Assembly (NCBI RefSeq): GCF_036014115.1
Contig: NZ_CP107913.1
Coordinates: 3,537,001 to 3,601,000 of the forward strand
DNA length: 64,000 nt
Direction: 5' to 3'
Source of the DNA: Streptomyces sp. NBC_00448
Lineage (GTDB): Bacteria > Actinomycetota > Actinomycetes > Streptomycetales > Streptomycetaceae
Position 1 is the stretch's first letter. The number at the start of each line of letters is the position of its first letter. The notes under the pieces are model-generated. The model did no database searches. It was not told where the DNA came from and worked only from the letters and a program-made list of their open reading frames with translations. The position numbers and the translations under genes were made by a program. This document shows, piece by piece, positions 24,125 to 31,683 of the stretch.

Positions 24125-24163
24125 GGGGCCCGCGTCCTCGGGGGGAGTAAGGACGCGGGCCCC
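24125..24163. terminator. Bidirectional hairpin terminator
   Basis: A perfect 14-bp stem, GGGGCCCGCGTCCT at 24125-24138 with AGGACGCGGGCCCC at 24150-24163, lies between the convergent stops at 24093 and 24207. A second small hairpin sits at 24169-24192. Together they should end transcripts from both sides. Confidence 0.75.
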
Positions 24164-24206
24164 GGTGGGGCGGGCGCGTGAGGACGCCCGCCGGTGAGAG
24201 GAACGA

Positions 24207-26105
24207 TCAGCAGGCGCCGAGGTCGCTCCAGACGCCCCATTCGCCGGTGGTGCCTGGCTCCTCGTTGGTGGTCCACCACTTGGCCTGCCAGTTGTGGCCG
24301 TTCCAGGAGACCTGGTCGCCGCCGGTGTAGACCGCGCTGGAACTCCAGGACGCGAGCGTGCAACTGCCGCCGCTGCCACCGGTGGTGCCGCTCGACGTGC
24401 CCGTCGAGGTGCCGGTGGACGTGCCGGTCGAGGTACCCGTCGAGGTGCCGGTCGACGTGCCGCCGTCCGTCGTCCCCGCCGTGGTGCCGGAGGATGTGCC
24501 GCCGTCGGTGGTCCCCGCCGTGGTGCCGCCGTCGGTGCTACCCGACGAGGTGCCCGTGGAGGTGCCCCCGCTGGTGGTCCCCGTGCCGGAGCAGTCCGAG
24601 GCCGACCCGTTGGTCGCGGTGACGATCTTGTTGAAGAGCGTCGCCGAGGCGTCCAGGTCGAGCAGCGAGTACATCATCGACCCGCCGAGCCCGTTGCAGT
24701 GCGCGTAGTTCGCCTTGGCCGTGATCGACTGGTCGCTGAGCCCGGTCCAGAAGGTGGACCCGTTGTAGAAGTAGGCCGACTGCGACTGCGCGTCGTAATA
24801 GGTGTCGGCCGGGTTGTCGACGACCCCGGTCAGCTCCTTGTAGTACGCGATCCCGGCGGTCGCGCTGATCCCGCGCGCCGCGGAGGGGCCGCTCGCGGGC
24901 TGGTAGAGCCCGTGGTTGCTGCCCGCCGCCACGCCGTCCCAGCCGCGGTAGTAGAGCGGATAGCCCATGGTGACCTTGCTCGCCGGCATGCCGCCTGGGA
25001 TGCCGTAGGCCGGATCGCCCTGGGTCCACGCCTTGATCGCGTTGTCGGTGCTGTACTTCTCGTTGCCCGGCGGGATCACCGCGGAGGGGTCGCTCGACGA
25101 CTGGTAGAGCGGGTCCTGCTCGTTGGTCGGGCCGGTGGCCTCGAACCCGCCGTGCATGTCGTACGTCATGACGTTCGCGTAGTCGAGGTACTGCCCGATC
25201 TTGTCGGTCTCGATGTTCGCGATCTTGTCCTGGCCGGACGGCAGGGCCGCGGTGAGCAGCAGGTGCTTGCCGCCGTTGGCCGAGCCGTACGCGTCGAGTT
25301 CGGTGCGGAACTCGGCGAGCAGCTTGGTGTAGTTGGCCTTGTCGTCGGCGCTGTAGTGGTTGCCGACGTGGCCGCCCGGCGAGCCGGGGTACTCCCAGTC
25401 GATGTCGAAGCCGTCGAAGATGCCGGCCGCGCTGCCGTTGCCGCCGTAGCCGCCCTGCTCGGGCAGGTTGCCCTTGATGAACATGTCGATGCAGGAGCTG
25501 ACCAGCTTCTTGCGGCTGGCGTCGGTCGCCGCGGCGTCGGAGAAGTACTTGGAGTACGTCCAACCGCCCAGCGAGACCAGGATCTTGAGGTTCGGGTACT
25601 TCGCCTTCAGCTCCTTGAGCTGGTTGAAGTTGCCCACGATCGGCTGGTTGTAGACGTCGGCGGTGCCGTTGACGCTGATGTCCGAGCCGAACGACTTCTG
25701 GTAGTCGGCGAAGGCGTCGCCCGCGCCGTCACCGGCGTTCGGGTCCTGCTCGTTGGTGGAGTCCGACGCCTTGGTCGCCTCGAAACAGGTGAGGTTGGTC
25801 GGGTCGATGTTCTCGAACGAGTAGTTGAGGACGTCGAGCTTGCCGGCCAGGCCCTCGGTGTCGAGGTTCTTGGGGTAGAAGGCGTTGCCGTAGACGCTCC
25901 ACTGGTCGTAGTAGGCGATCTTGGCCCCGCCGCTGCTCGCGGCGGCGGCCGCGGGCTTTGCGGCGGCCGCGGGCTTCGCGGCCGTGGTGGCGGAGTCCGC
26001 CTGCGCGGTGCCGAGGCCGCCGACCAGGGCGGTGAACAAGCCCAGTCCGACGGCGGCGCTCGTGGCGGCGGCCACGAACACTCTCTTCCTTGACCTTGAC
26101 TGCAC
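24207..26105 (-). CDS. Secreted GH18 chitinase with C-terminal chitin-binding module
   Basis: The 632-residue protein begins at GTG 26105 right after a strong GGAGGTCC site. A signal peptide ends near GTAQA (about 32-36). The GH18 domain (60-500) has SLGGW and the catalytic motif DGFDIDWEYPG at 231-241, with E238 as acid. A Gly/Ser/Thr linker (about 510-585) follows, built of STGT repeats. The end (about 588-632: WSSSAVYTGGDQVSWNGHNW) is a CBM5/12-type chitin-binding module. It hydrolyses chitin outside the cell. The upstream region has two DasR-like boxes, so expression should respond to glucosamine phosphate. Family assignment is firm. Confidence 0.9.
   Translation of the reverse strand: MQSRSRKRVFVAAATSAAVGLGLFTALVGGLGTAQADSATTAAKPAAAAKPAAAAASSGGAKIAYYDQWSVYGNAFYPKNLDTEGLAGKLDVLNYSFENIDPTNLTCFEATKASDSTNEQDPNAGDGAGDAFADYQKSFGSDISVNGTADVYNQPIVGNFNQLKELKAKYPNLKILVSLGGWTYSKYFSDAAATDASRKKLVSSCIDMFIKGNLPEQGGYGGNGSAAGIFDGFDIDWEYPGSPGGHVGNHYSADDKANYTKLLAEFRTELDAYGSANGGKHLLLTAALPSGQDKIANIETDKIGQYLDYANVMTYDMHGGFEATGPTNEQDPLYQSSSDPSAVIPPGNEKYSTDNAIKAWTQGDPAYGIPGGMPASKVTMGYPLYYRGWDGVAAGSNHGLYQPASGPSAARGISATAGIAYYKELTGVVDNPADTYYDAQSQSAYFYNGSTFWTGLSDQSITAKANYAHCNGLGGSMMYSLLDLDASATLFNKIVTATNGSASDCSGTGTTSGGTSTGTSSGSTDGGTTAGTTDGGTSSGTTAGTTDGGTSTGTSTGTSTGTSTGTSTGTSSGTTGGSGGSCTLASWSSSAVYTGGDQVSWNGHNWQAKWWTTNEEPGTTGEWGVWSDLGAC
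24385..24456. repeat. 12-bp tandem repeats in the chitinase linker
   Basis: Six tandem 12-bp units of the type GTGCCGGTCGAC, with small variations, encode the STGT linker of the chitinase. Such arrays change length easily by slippage and so can vary linker length between strains. Confidence 0.75.
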
Positions 26106-26484
26106 AAGGACCTCCGGGGGGAGAAGGAGGAACAACAGGGGGCGACCAGCATGGTTAACCCTTGGTCAAGTGCACGTCAATGGTCTGAACCAGACTTGGA
26201 CTAGACCAATCTGGTGGCGACGGGGTGCGGCGGCCCGCTCGGCACCCCGGGCGCGGCCGCCCGCGGGCCGCGATGACAAGCGGCTTTAAGTCGCGCTTAA
26301 GCCGACGCCGCCGCTCACCCGCGGCGCCGGACCACCGACCCGCCGGTAACCGGCCTTTAACCGGCGCGGACGCGGCGCGGACACGCGAAGGAGCCGCCGC
26401 CGGCCTCTCGACCGACGACGGCTCGTCCGTTCAGTTCGTCCGTTCCGCCCGTGCGCCCGGCGGGGCCGGCGGGTCGGCGCGCGC
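26106..26484. other. Chitinase promoter region
   Basis: The 379-bp stretch between the chitinase start and the stop of the LLM oxidoreductase gene holds no credible gene. It contains the DasR-like boxes near 26181-26212. Further up, AT-rich inverted repeats around 26281-26304 (CGGCTTTAAG against CTTAAGCCG) and TAACCGGCCTTTAACCGG near 26347 could end the LLM transcript. Confidence 0.5.
26181..26212 (-). promoter_or_regulatory. Two tandem DasR-like boxes upstream of the chitinase
   Basis: TGGTCTGAACCAGACT (26181-26196) is followed directly by TGGACTAGACCAATCT (26197-26212). Both keep the TGGnCTnnACCA symmetry of the DasR responsive element (TGGTCTAGACCA) and form the paired direct repeats known from Streptomyces chitinase promoters. 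They lie about 75-105 bp above the GTG start. Confidence 0.75.
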
Positions 26485-27609
26485 TCAGGAGGTCGCGGCG
26501 ACGTCCTTCGGGAAGTCGTACGCGTCCGCGATGAGTTCGTACGAACGCAGCCGGGCGGACGGCGTGTGCGCGTTGGCGGTGATCACCAGTTCGTCGGCGC
26601 CGGTGCGCTCCACCAGTTCATCGAGCCCGGTGCGGACCGCCGCCGGGTCGCCGTAGATCACGTTGCCCAGCCAGGAGTCGACGAAGTCCCGCTCGATCGC
26701 GCTGAACTGGTACGCCGCCGCCTCGTCGGGGGTCGGCACCAGACCGGGGCGGCCGGTGCGCAGCCGCAGCATGCTCAGCGCGCCGGTGAGCACCTGCCGG
26801 CGGGCCACCTCCGGGTCCTCGGCGGCCAGCGCGGCCACGCCGATCGAGGCGTAGGGGCGGTCCAGGACGGCGGAGGGGCGGAACGACTCGCGGTACAGCG
26901 CCAGCGCGGGCAGCGTGTTGACGGCGGAGAAGTGGTGCGCGAAGGAGAACGGCAGCCCGAGCGCTCCGGCCAGCTGCGCGCTGAAGCCGGAGGACCCCAG
27001 CAGCCACACGCTCGGCCGGGCCGGGGACTGCACCCCGCCGGGCGAACTGCCCTGCACCGGGCCGGGGATGGCGTGGATACGCGCGTAGCGGTGGCCGTCG
27101 GGGAAGTCGTCGTCCAGGAACCGGGTCAGCTCGGCGAGCTGGCGCGGGAAGTCGTCGGCGCCCTCGTGCAGGGTCTCGGTGCGGCGCAGCGCGGCGGCGG
27201 TGGCGCCGTCGGTGCCGGGGGCGCGGCCCAGGCCCAGGTCGATCCGGCCGGGCGCGAGCGCCTCCAGGGTGCCGAACTGCTCGGCGATCACCAAGGGCGC
27301 GTGATTGGGCAGCATGACCCCGCCCGAGCCGAGCCGCAGGGTGCCGGTGTGGGCGGCGAGGTGGGCGAGGATCACCGCGGGCGAGGAACTTGCCACGCCG
27401 GGCATCGAGTGGTGCTCGGCGACCCACATCCGGTGGTACCCACGGGTCTCGGCGACCCGGGCGATCTCCACGCTGGTGCGCAGCGCGTCGGTGGCGGTGA
27501 AGCCGCTGCCGACGGTGGCCAGATCCAGTACGGACAGGGGCACCGGCGCGCTCCCGCGGACCGTCCCCCGGATGCCGTGTCCCGGGTCGGGCAGGCTTGC
27601 GTCGGCCAC
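26485..27609 (-). CDS. LLM-class flavin-dependent oxidoreductase
   Basis: A 374-residue luciferase-like monooxygenase. Family features include [12 protein letters not shown] at the start, [33 protein letters not shown] and [15 protein letters not shown]. These bind reduced flavin, supplied by a separate reductase. The substrate is unknown; this group is often annotated as alkanal monooxygenase-like. Start GTG 27609 has AAGGAGG ahead of it. The frame runs on upstream with a Cys-rich stretch, which I do not take as coding. The IclR regulator is divergent, 398 bp away. Confidence 0.85.
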   Translation of the reverse strand: MADASLPDPGHGIRGTVRGSAPVPLSVLDLATVGSGFTATDALRTSVEIARVAETRGYHRMWVAEHHSMPGVASSSPAVILAHLAAHTGTLRLGSGGVMLPNHAPLVIAEQFGTLEALAPGRIDLGLGRAPGTDGATAAALRRTETLHEGADDFPRQLAELTRFLDDDFPDGHRYARIHAIPGPVQGSSPGGVQSPARPSVWLLGSSGFSAQLAGALGLPFSFAHHFSAVNTLPALALYRESFRPSAVLDRPYASIGVAALAAEDPEVARRQVLTGALSMLRLRTGRPGLVPTPDEAAAYQFSAIERDFVDSWLGNVIYGDPAAVRTGLDELVERTGADELVITANAHTPSARLRSYELIADAYDFPKDVAATS

Positions 27610-28007
27610 GGTGGGCGCCTCCTTGGTCGTCGATCGTGGTGCCCTCGGACGGGTCCGGCCCGCCGGGGCGAGGTGCTGTGCGGGCGCAGAGCGTCCGATG
27701 GGTGCAACCGGAGCGCGCGACCGCCTTATTCCCACCCCCACGTGCTCCCGGCACACCCCGCCGGAACAGCAATTGCAGATCACCCCGAAGAGGGCAATGA
27801 CCATGTCATATGCCAGCGTGCCCTCTTCCTGCATATACGGCTGTGAGCGGTCGGAACAACCTTCAACCACCTCTCAACCACCTCTGCCGGAAAGCCTATT
27901 GGCGCTATCGTGGAGTATCGGTCCTACCGCGGGTCAGGCCTTGACACTGACCCACGACCAGCGGTGGGGCCAGGCACGCAGACGGTCTTACCTTGCAGGG
28001 GGTCACC
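27610..28007. other. Divergent intergenic region with inverted repeat
   Basis: This 398-bp gap between the LLM oxidoreductase and the IclR gene has no clear gene. It holds a 10-bp inverted repeat at 27787-27828, an 11-bp tandem repeat (TCAACCACCTC, at 27863-27884) and both promoters. A TTGACA occurs at about 27941 on the plus strand. Confidence 0.5.
27787..27828. promoter_or_regulatory. Inverted repeat upstream of the LLM gene
   Basis: GAAGAGGGCA at 27787-27796 pairs perfectly with TGCCCTCTTC at 27819-27828 across a 22-nt AT-richer spacer. It lies about 180 bp above the LLM start and 180 bp above the IclR start. It could be an operator or an RNA hairpin. No known riboswitch class fits. Confidence 0.35.
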
Positions 28008-28766
28008 GTGGCGCTGGAGCACCGACAGGTTGGACCGGGGGTGTACGCGGTCCAGTACGCACTGCGCGTGCTGGAGTCCGTGAACACGCATCGCGACGGC
28101 GTCAGCGCCGAACAGCTCGCCCGCGAGATCGGCGTGCCGCTGAGCTATCTCAGCCAGTTGCTCTCCATGCTGCGCCGCGAACGCTACCTCGGATTCCTGC
28201 CGGGCGGCGGCTATGTGGTCGGCGAGTCCCTGGTCCTGCTCGGCGCCGCCAACCGCGACATGGCGCTCGCCGAGAAGCTCAAGGAGATCCTGATCAAGCT
28301 GCGCGACGAGGTCGACGCCGCCGTCTACTTCAGCCGGTACGACGACGGCGAGGTGCGGATCATCGACTTCGCCGACGGCCCGAAGGCGCCGAAGGTCAAC
28401 GAGTGGGTCGACTTCCGCTCCGCCGCCCACGCCAGCGCGGTCGGCAAGTGCCTGCTCGCCCAGCTCGACCACAACGGCCGCCGCGAGCACCTGTCCCGGC
28501 ACCGTCCGGCCCGGCTCACCTCCCGCACCGTGATCGACGACCGGGTGCTGCTCACCAAGCTGGAGCGGCAGCCCGCCAGCGTCCCCACCCTCGACCTGCA
28601 GGAGTACGCGGTCGGCACCGTCTGCGCGGCCATCCCGGTCACCATCGGCAACACCGTCGCCTGCCTCGCGCTGTCCATGCCGTACACCCAGGCGCACCGG
28701 CTGCGCCCGGCCGTGGACACCCTGCACGAGCGGGCCGCTCCGGTGCTGCTGAGCATGAGCATCTGA
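28008..28766 (+). CDS. IclR-family transcriptional regulator
   Basis: A 252-residue regulator. The N-terminal winged helix (about residues 12-75: YAVQYALRVLESV, then SAEQLAREIGVPLSYLSQLL) is typical of IclR proteins. The C-terminal ligand-binding domain shows FRSAAHASAVGKCLLAQL, YAVGTVCAAIPV and a final hydrophobic helix. GTG 28008 follows CAGGGGG. The divergent LLM oxidoreductase is a possible target. A tRNA-Lys gene follows 45 bp downstream. Ligand unknown. Confidence 0.85.
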   Translation: MALEHRQVGPGVYAVQYALRVLESVNTHRDGVSAEQLAREIGVPLSYLSQLLSMLRRERYLGFLPGGGYVVGESLVLLGAANRDMALAEKLKEILIKLRDEVDAAVYFSRYDDGEVRIIDFADGPKAPKVNEWVDFRSAAHASAVGKCLLAQLDHNGRREHLSRHRPARLTSRTVIDDRVLLTKLERQPASVPTLDLQEYAVGTVCAAIPVTIGNTVACLALSMPYTQAHRLRPAVDTLHERAAPVLLSMSI

Positions 28767-28811
28767 TTTTCTTCGCGGCCCCGCCATGCGGTACGATCTC
28801 CATGTCAGCAG

Positions 28812-28885
28812 GCGCCGCTAGCTCAGTTGGTTAGAGCAGCTGACTCTTAATCAGCGGGTCCGGGGTTCGAGTCCCTGGCGGCGCA
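28812..28885 (+). tRNA. tRNA-Lys(CTT), copy 2
   Basis: Identical in all 74 bases to the copy at 11169-11242, with anticodon CTT in the loop CTCTTAA. The identity extends to 8 bp before and 6 bp after the gene (28804-28891). CCA is not encoded. Confidence 0.95.
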
Positions 28886-28894
28886 CCTGAGGTG

Positions 28895-28924
28895 AGGCCC
28901 CTCGCGCGAGCGGGGGGCCTTTTC
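28895..28924 (+). terminator. Intrinsic terminator after tRNA-Lys copy 2
   Basis: AGGCCCCTCG at 28895-28904 pairs with CGGGGGGCCT at 28911-28920 (one G-T pair), followed directly by TTTT. This hairpin plus T-run fits a rho-independent terminator. Confidence 0.75.
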
Positions 28925-28998
28925 CATGCCCACTCGCTGCCGCCCCGAGCCCGCCCGATGCCGCCCGCCCGCTCTTCCTTCCCCCGCCCGCGCGGCCC

Positions 28999-29829
28999 TC
29001 AGCTCCAGTGCGCCGGCCGGTCCAGCCCCGGCGCGATACGGGTACGGGCGTCGCCGCGCGCCGCGTTCACCTGGGACTGGGTGAGGAACAGCGCCCCGGT
29101 CAGGTCCGCGCCGCGCAGGTCCGCGTCCCGCAGGTCCGCGCCGATCAGGTCGGCCAGCCGCAGGTCCGCCCCGCGCAGGTCGGCCGCGATCAGGCAGGCA
29201 CCGCGGAAATCGGTGCCCCTCAGGTCCGCGCCGCGCAGCCGGGCGCCGACGAGGTCCGCGCCGCGCCGGTCGGCACGGCGGCGGCCGGGGGCCTGCGCCC
29301 TGACCAGCTCGCTCCCCCGCAGCAGCAGCGGGTTGACCGCGGCGCGCTCGGCGTCGAGGTCGAGCGCGGCCAGCCGGTCCGGGTCGAGGCCGGTCAGCGC
29401 CCGTACCCGGGACAGTTCGCGGTCGGCGGCCGGGTGCACCGCGGCGGCGGCCGGCCGGTCGCGGACCTCGGTCAGGTAGGCGAGCAGTTCGTGCAGCTGG
29501 CGCATCCGGGGCAGCGCGTCGAACATCGCCCGGCCGCCGTCGGGGGCGCCGCGCCAGTCCCGACCGCCGAAGGTGACCTGGGACACCTGCTGGCCGGCGC
29601 CGAAGCAGTCGTAGACCGTGCAGCCGCGGTAGCCGTCGGCCCGCAACCGGGTGTGGATGCCGCAGCGGTGGCCGTCGGTGAGGTTGCCGCACGGCTCGCC
29701 GGAGCGCTTGTCGGCCGCGAAGTCCGCGGAGCGGGTGAAGGCGAGGGCCACGCAGCACAGGCCGAAGCAGTTCCCGCAGTCCGCCCGCAGCTCCGGCAAC
29801 TGTCCTGACCGGGCATCCCCTGCGCTCAC
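28999..29829 (-). CDS. Cys-rich protein with C-terminal pentapeptide repeats
   Basis: A 276-residue protein with two parts. The N-terminal 75 residues are cysteine-rich (CGNCFGLCC, then CGNLTDGHRCGIH and GCTVYDCFG), resembling a metal-binding CxxC cluster domain. The C-terminal region (about 190-260) is a run of pentapeptide repeats such as ADLRG and ADLIG, which fold into a right-handed beta helix. Pentapeptide proteins can mimic DNA or shield gyrase, but most have no known role. Start GTG 29829 follows AAGGAGCGC. It lies just downstream of the M1 peptidase gene on the same strand, 76 bp after its stop. Confidence 0.75.
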   Translation of the reverse strand: MSAGDARSGQLPELRADCGNCFGLCCVALAFTRSADFAADKRSGEPCGNLTDGHRCGIHTRLRADGYRGCTVYDCFGAGQQVSQVTFGGRDWRGAPDGGRAMFDALPRMRQLHELLAYLTEVRDRPAAAAVHPAADRELSRVRALTGLDPDRLAALDLDAERAAVNPLLLRGSELVRAQAPGRRRADRRGADLVGARLRGADLRGTDFRGACLIAADLRGADLRLADLIGADLRDADLRGADLTGALFLTQSQVNAARGDARTRIAPGLDRPAHWS

Positions 29830-29905
29830 CGCGCTCCTTCCGTACGGCCGTTCCGCGGGCGGGGTCGGGCCCCGCCCGCGGTCCATGGTGCCGCACGGCG
29901 CCGGG

Positions 29906-31342
29906 TCAGTTCGCGGCGGACCGGCTCGCGGCGGGCGCGGCCGGGAAGACCGCGGGCTTGGCCGCGGTGTAGAGCCAGCTGGTGAAGAAGGCGCTCAGGT
30001 CCTTGCCGGACAGGTGCTCGGCGAGCGACTCGAACTCGGCGATGGTGCCGTTGCCGTAGCGGTGCCGGGTCGGCCACGCCTTGAGCAGCTTCAGGAACGC
30101 GGTGTCGCCGATGGTGTCGCGCAGCGCCTGGATCGCGACGGCGCCGCGGTCGTAGACGGCGTCGTCGAACTGGTTCGCGGCGCCCGGGTCGCCGGGCTTG
30201 ACGGTCCAGAACGCGTCGTCGGCCGGGTGGGCGTCGTAGACCTGCTGGGCGAGTTCCTGCGGGGTGCCGGTGTGCTCGTGCTCGGCCCACAGCCACTCGG
30301 CATAGCCGGCGAAGCCCTCGTTGAGCCAGATGTCGGACCAGCGCTCCAGCGAGACGCTGTCGCCGTACCACTGGTGGGCCAGCTCGTGCGCGACCACCGA
30401 GGTGTCCGGGCCCTTGGTGAAGAACTTCGGGCTGTAGAAGACCCGGGTCTGCGTCTCCAGCGCAAAGCCGGCGGTGACATCGGGGACGTAGCCGCCGGCC
30501 GAGTCGAACGGGTACGGCCCGAAGTAGCCGCTGAGGAAGTCGACGATCTCGCCGGTGCGCTCGACGCTGGCCTTGGCGTTGGCGGCGGTGGCCGGGTCCA
30601 GGTCGGGGCTGTAGGCGTTGACCACGGGCACGCCGGTGCCGGTGCGGGAGCGGGTGATGTCGAAGTGCCCGACCGCGAGGGTGGCGAGGTAGGTGGCCTG
30701 CGGCTTGTCCTCCACCCAGTGGAAGCCGGTCCAGTCGCCGCTGGTGTGCTGCGAGACCAGCACGCCGTTGCTGATCGCCTGGTCGCCCTTGGGCACCCGG
30801 ACGTTCACGTCGTAGGTGGCCTTGTCGGCCGGGTGGTCGTTGCTGGGGAACCACCACCACGCGGATTCCGGCTCGTTGGCGGCGACCCCGCCGTCCGGGG
30901 TGCGCATCCAGGAGGTGAAGCCGTAGCGCTGGACCTTCGAGGGCACCCCCGAGTAGGTGACGGCGACGGTGAGGCGGTGCCCCTTGCCGATGGTCCGGTC
31001 CGGGGTGACCACCAACTCCTGCTCGCCGCTGGAGGCGAAGCGGGCCGGCCGGCCGTTGACGGTGACCTTGCTGACGTCCAGCGCGAAGTCCAGGTCGAAG
31101 CTGGTCAGCCCCTGGGTGGCGGTCGCGGTGACGACGGTGGTGCCGGAGAGCGTGTCGGTGGTGGGCTGGTAACTGAGGTCGAGCGCGTAATGCGAGACGT
31201 CGTAGCCGCCGTTGCCGTACGTCGGGTAGTACGGGTCGCCGATGCCCGGGGCGCCCGGGCCGGCGCTCGCCGCGGATGCCGGGATCGCCAGCAGTCCGAA
31301 GGCGGTGGCGACGGCGGTGGACGCGATCAGTCGGAAACGCAC
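29906..31342 (-). CDS. Secreted M1-family metallopeptidase (aminopeptidase)
   Basis: A 478-residue zinc peptidase. A signal peptide is clear (LIASTAVATAFGLLAIPASA, residues 5-24). The zinc site is HELAHQW at 319-325 with E342 in LNEGFAGYAEW, the gluzincin pattern of M1 enzymes. A GFALE segment (292-296) stands where most M1 members have GAMEN. It lacks the large C-terminal domain of some M1 enzymes. It should trim N-terminal residues from peptides outside the cell. GTG 31342 follows GGAGG. A 15-bp-armed hairpin sits 18 bp upstream in the leader. Confidence 0.85.
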   Translation of the reverse strand: MRFRLIASTAVATAFGLLAIPASAASAGPGAPGIGDPYYPTYGNGGYDVSHYALDLSYQPTTDTLSGTTVVTATATQGLTSFDLDFALDVSKVTVNGRPARFASSGEQELVVTPDRTIGKGHRLTVAVTYSGVPSKVQRYGFTSWMRTPDGGVAANEPESAWWWFPSNDHPADKATYDVNVRVPKGDQAISNGVLVSQHTSGDWTGFHWVEDKPQATYLATLAVGHFDITRSRTGTGVPVVNAYSPDLDPATAANAKASVERTGEIVDFLSGYFGPYPFDSAGGYVPDVTAGFALETQTRVFYSPKFFTKGPDTSVVAHELAHQWYGDSVSLERWSDIWLNEGFAGYAEWLWAEHEHTGTPQELAQQVYDAHPADDAFWTVKPGDPGAANQFDDAVYDRGAVAIQALRDTIGDTAFLKLLKAWPTRHRYGNGTIAEFESLAEHLSGKDLSAFFTSWLYTAAKPAVFPAAPAASRSAAN

Positions 31343-31683
31343 AGGGGTTCCTCCAGCGCGGGGTCTGCATGTACCCGGCCACGGTGGCAGGTACATGCAG
31401 ACCCTAGGAAGAGACCGCCGCCTCTGCCACCCCTGATCCCCCTGCCGTCGCACAACTTTCACCCGGCGCAACACTGCGCGCAATTCCCTGCCGCCGGGAT
31501 GTTTGCGGGCTGGGTCGGGTGGGGTATCGCTCGGCATCAGGTTGCACGCACAGGTGAAGCTGGGAACGTTGGAACTGTTCGGAGCGTTCCTGGTCATGGC
31601 GGTGCCGGTCCCGACCGGCGGTTGTTCCGTGGCCTGGGAGGCGGGCGGCTGACGCGGCCGGGAAGGCCAGATAGGTACACCAT
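31343..31683. other. Divergent intergenic region of M1 peptidase and phosphatase genes
   Basis: In 341 bp I see no gene. The part next to the M1 start holds the hairpin at 31361-31404. Closer to the phosphatase gene there is GGAACG at 31563-31568 mirrored by CGTTCC at 31585-31590, which might be an operator or part of a sigma-factor promoter. Confidence 0.5.
31361..31404 (-). promoter_or_regulatory. Perfect 15-bp-armed hairpin in the M1 peptidase leader
   Basis: GGGTCTGCATGTACC (31361-31375) is matched exactly by GGTACATGCAGACCC (31390-31404) around a 14-nt spacer. It ends 18 bp before the GTG start, just above the ribosome binding site. It may be an operator palindrome, or, if transcribed, a stem that governs mRNA stability or translation. 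Confidence 0.65.

Noticed and set aside
27610..27870. A Cys-rich in-frame N-terminal extension of the LLM protein (CNCCSGGVC)
   Set aside because: The AAGGAGG site before GTG 27609 and the family length favour the short start; the upstream region holds regulatory repeats.
11161..28891. An integrated mobile island between the tRNA-Lys copies
   Set aside because: No integrase, excisionase or phage gene was found; only the direct repeat supports it, so it is kept as a question rather than a feature.
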